This document shows positions 32,016 through 32,617 of a stretch of 32,617 nucleotides of DNA, one piece after another. Origin of the DNA: Rhodopila globiformis (GTDB taxonomy: Bacteria; Pseudomonadota; Alphaproteobacteria; Acetobacterales; Acetobacteraceae); the NCBI RefSeq assembly GCF_002937115.1, contig NZ_NHRY01000052.1, positions 1 to 32,617 on the forward strand. Direction: 5' to 3'. Each line of letters begins with the position of its first letter. Within the stretch, counting starts at the first letter, position 1. The notes below the pieces were generated by a model. The model saw nothing but the letters and a program-made list of their open reading frames with translations. It made no database searches and was not told the origin of the DNA. The position numbers were made by a program, and so were the translations under genes.

Positions 32016-32408
32016 ATGAACGATGACGACACCACAAACATCGGGCCGGCCGTCGCGGCCGTCGCGGCCCCGCCTGGCCGCACCACAGGAAACCACGCCA
32101 TGAACACGAGCAAGCTCAACGCGGCGGCACTCATAGCGCTCGCCGCCGCCTACGCCGTTGCCTACAGCCAGAACCCCGACGTCACGAACGGATACACAAT
32201 GCTATTCGCGATCCTGGCCGCGGCGCTCGTGCTGTATTTCCTGCCCGTGCTCATGGGCCGCCAGCGCGACGTCAGCACGATCCAGGGCCTCGCCCTTGTC
32301 AACCTGCTGCTCGGCTGGACCGTCGTCGGCTGGCTCGCCTGCCTGATCTGGGCCGCGGTCGGCGCCACGCGGGCGCAGGATGCGTTCTACCGCAAGCAGG
32401 TTGGGTAA
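32016..32408 (+). CDS. Superinfection-immunity-type small membrane protein
   Basis: The protein is 130 aa. A polar N-terminus (about 1-30) is followed by three hydrophobic segments (about 35-50, 60-78 and 91-112). The C-terminal part, about residues 73-115 (LYFLPVLMGRQRDVSTIQGL then VNLLLGWTVVGWLACLIWAA), matches the pattern of the superinfection immunity (T4 Imm-like) family. Bacterial members are common and mostly uncharacterised. ATG 32016 follows GGAG; a second ATG at 32100 (MNTSKLNAAA) would also give a membrane protein. It is divergent from the chemoreceptor gene with a 91-bp spacer. Confidence 0.75.
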   Translation: MNDDDTTNIGPAVAAVAAPPGRTTGNHAMNTSKLNAAALIALAAAYAVAYSQNPDVTNGYTMLFAILAAALVLYFLPVLMGRQRDVSTIQGLALVNLLLGWTVVGWLACLIWAAVGATRAQDAFYRKQVG

Positions 32409-32504
32409 TGCCGGTCCTAGAATGGATTAGTTGATTTATTGTTAACGAAGCAGGAAAATTGCAACCTCTTTCATGTATCGTTTTCTGACATTATACCAAC
32501 GGCC

Positions 32505-32617
32505 CTATCCGGTGACCGTTATTGCTGCCCATTTGCGCTGGGTCAGGGAAGCAATCCGTTCCGGCATTTGCATGAGCTTGTTCCAGGCCTCGCAGCAGGC
32601 ATCGACAACCGCCTTGT
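32505..32617 (-). CDS. IS630-family transposase, C-terminal fragment (runs off the right edge)
   Basis: The minus-strand frame ending with TAG at 32505-32507 reads KAVVDACCEAWNKLMQMPER and continues IASLTQRKWAA. This is the typical end of IS630-family DDE transposases (DACCxAWN...PxRIxSL). The catalytic part lies beyond the window. The element's outer end is probably around 32485-32500, near CATTATACCAACGG, and includes the TA typical of IS630 target sites. The AT-rich bases 32409-32484 are outside the element and hold no gene. Confidence 0.75.
   Translation of the reverse strand, partial: KAVVDACCEAWNKLMQMPERIASLTQRKWAAITVTG

Overview
The window is high-GC DNA (about two thirds G+C by eye) from what looks like an alphaproteobacterium, most likely Rhodospirillales/Acetobacteraceae. 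That placement is an inference from three things: the rpsT-dnaA neighbourhood, the miaB-phoH-ybeY-corC operon, and many 'CGTCATGGCCGGGC...GCCCGGCCATGACG' palindromic repeats in the spacers. No tRNA, rRNA or CRISPR array was seen. Most genes are chromosomal housekeeping genes, with an IS fragment at each edge.

Layout. 1-96: start of an IS5-family transposase running off the left edge. 165-1838: GMC oxidoreductase, convergent with dnaA (2038-3534, minus) across a densely hairpinned 199-bp spacer. Upstream of dnaA lie an AT-richer spacer, rpsT (3948-4217, minus) and a CDF cation-efflux gene (minus). 5622-6874: a small secreted protein (+) and a lipoprotein (-), both unknown. 7224-13626: glyQ, vapB, vapC, glyS and ppdK, all on the plus strand and closely spaced. 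A VapBC toxin-antitoxin pair sits between the two subunits of glycyl-tRNA synthetase, and the 3' half of glyS has visibly different base and codon use. 13627-14217: strong terminator and a nested palindrome. 14218-18686: cupin protein, MFS transporter, and a LysR regulator divergent from a peroxiredoxin-like gene. 18926-22674 (minus): miaB-phoH-ybeY-corC, the RNA-modification and rRNA-maturation operon, with overlapping genes. 22996-24622: wrbA divergent from a second LysR gene. 25098-29861: five-gene sugar/glycosyl-transfer cluster (FAD oxidoreductase, membrane-anchored GT2-like protein, epimerase-like protein, sugar isomerase-like protein, soluble GT2) with related hairpin repeats before its first gene and between its third and fourth. 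29936-31924 (minus): chemoreceptor fused to a PilZ domain. 32016-32408: superinfection-immunity-like membrane protein. 32505-32617: tail of an IS630-family transposase.

How the genes work together. glyQS makes the tetrameric glycyl-tRNA synthetase and ppdK links pyruvate and PEP. The inserted vapBC would be co-transcribed with an essential synthetase. miaB, ybeY and phoH act on tRNA and rRNA. The two LysR genes each face a redox gene (peroxiredoxin-like, WrbA) and have an inverted repeat in the shared promoter region. The 25-30 kb cluster probably makes or transfers an unusual sugar onto a lipid carrier or surface glycan. The observations I rate highest are vapBC inside glyQS, the mosaic glyS, the nested palindrome at 13811-14086, the repeat family whose core is inverted between copies, and the sugar cluster with its atypical active-site motifs.
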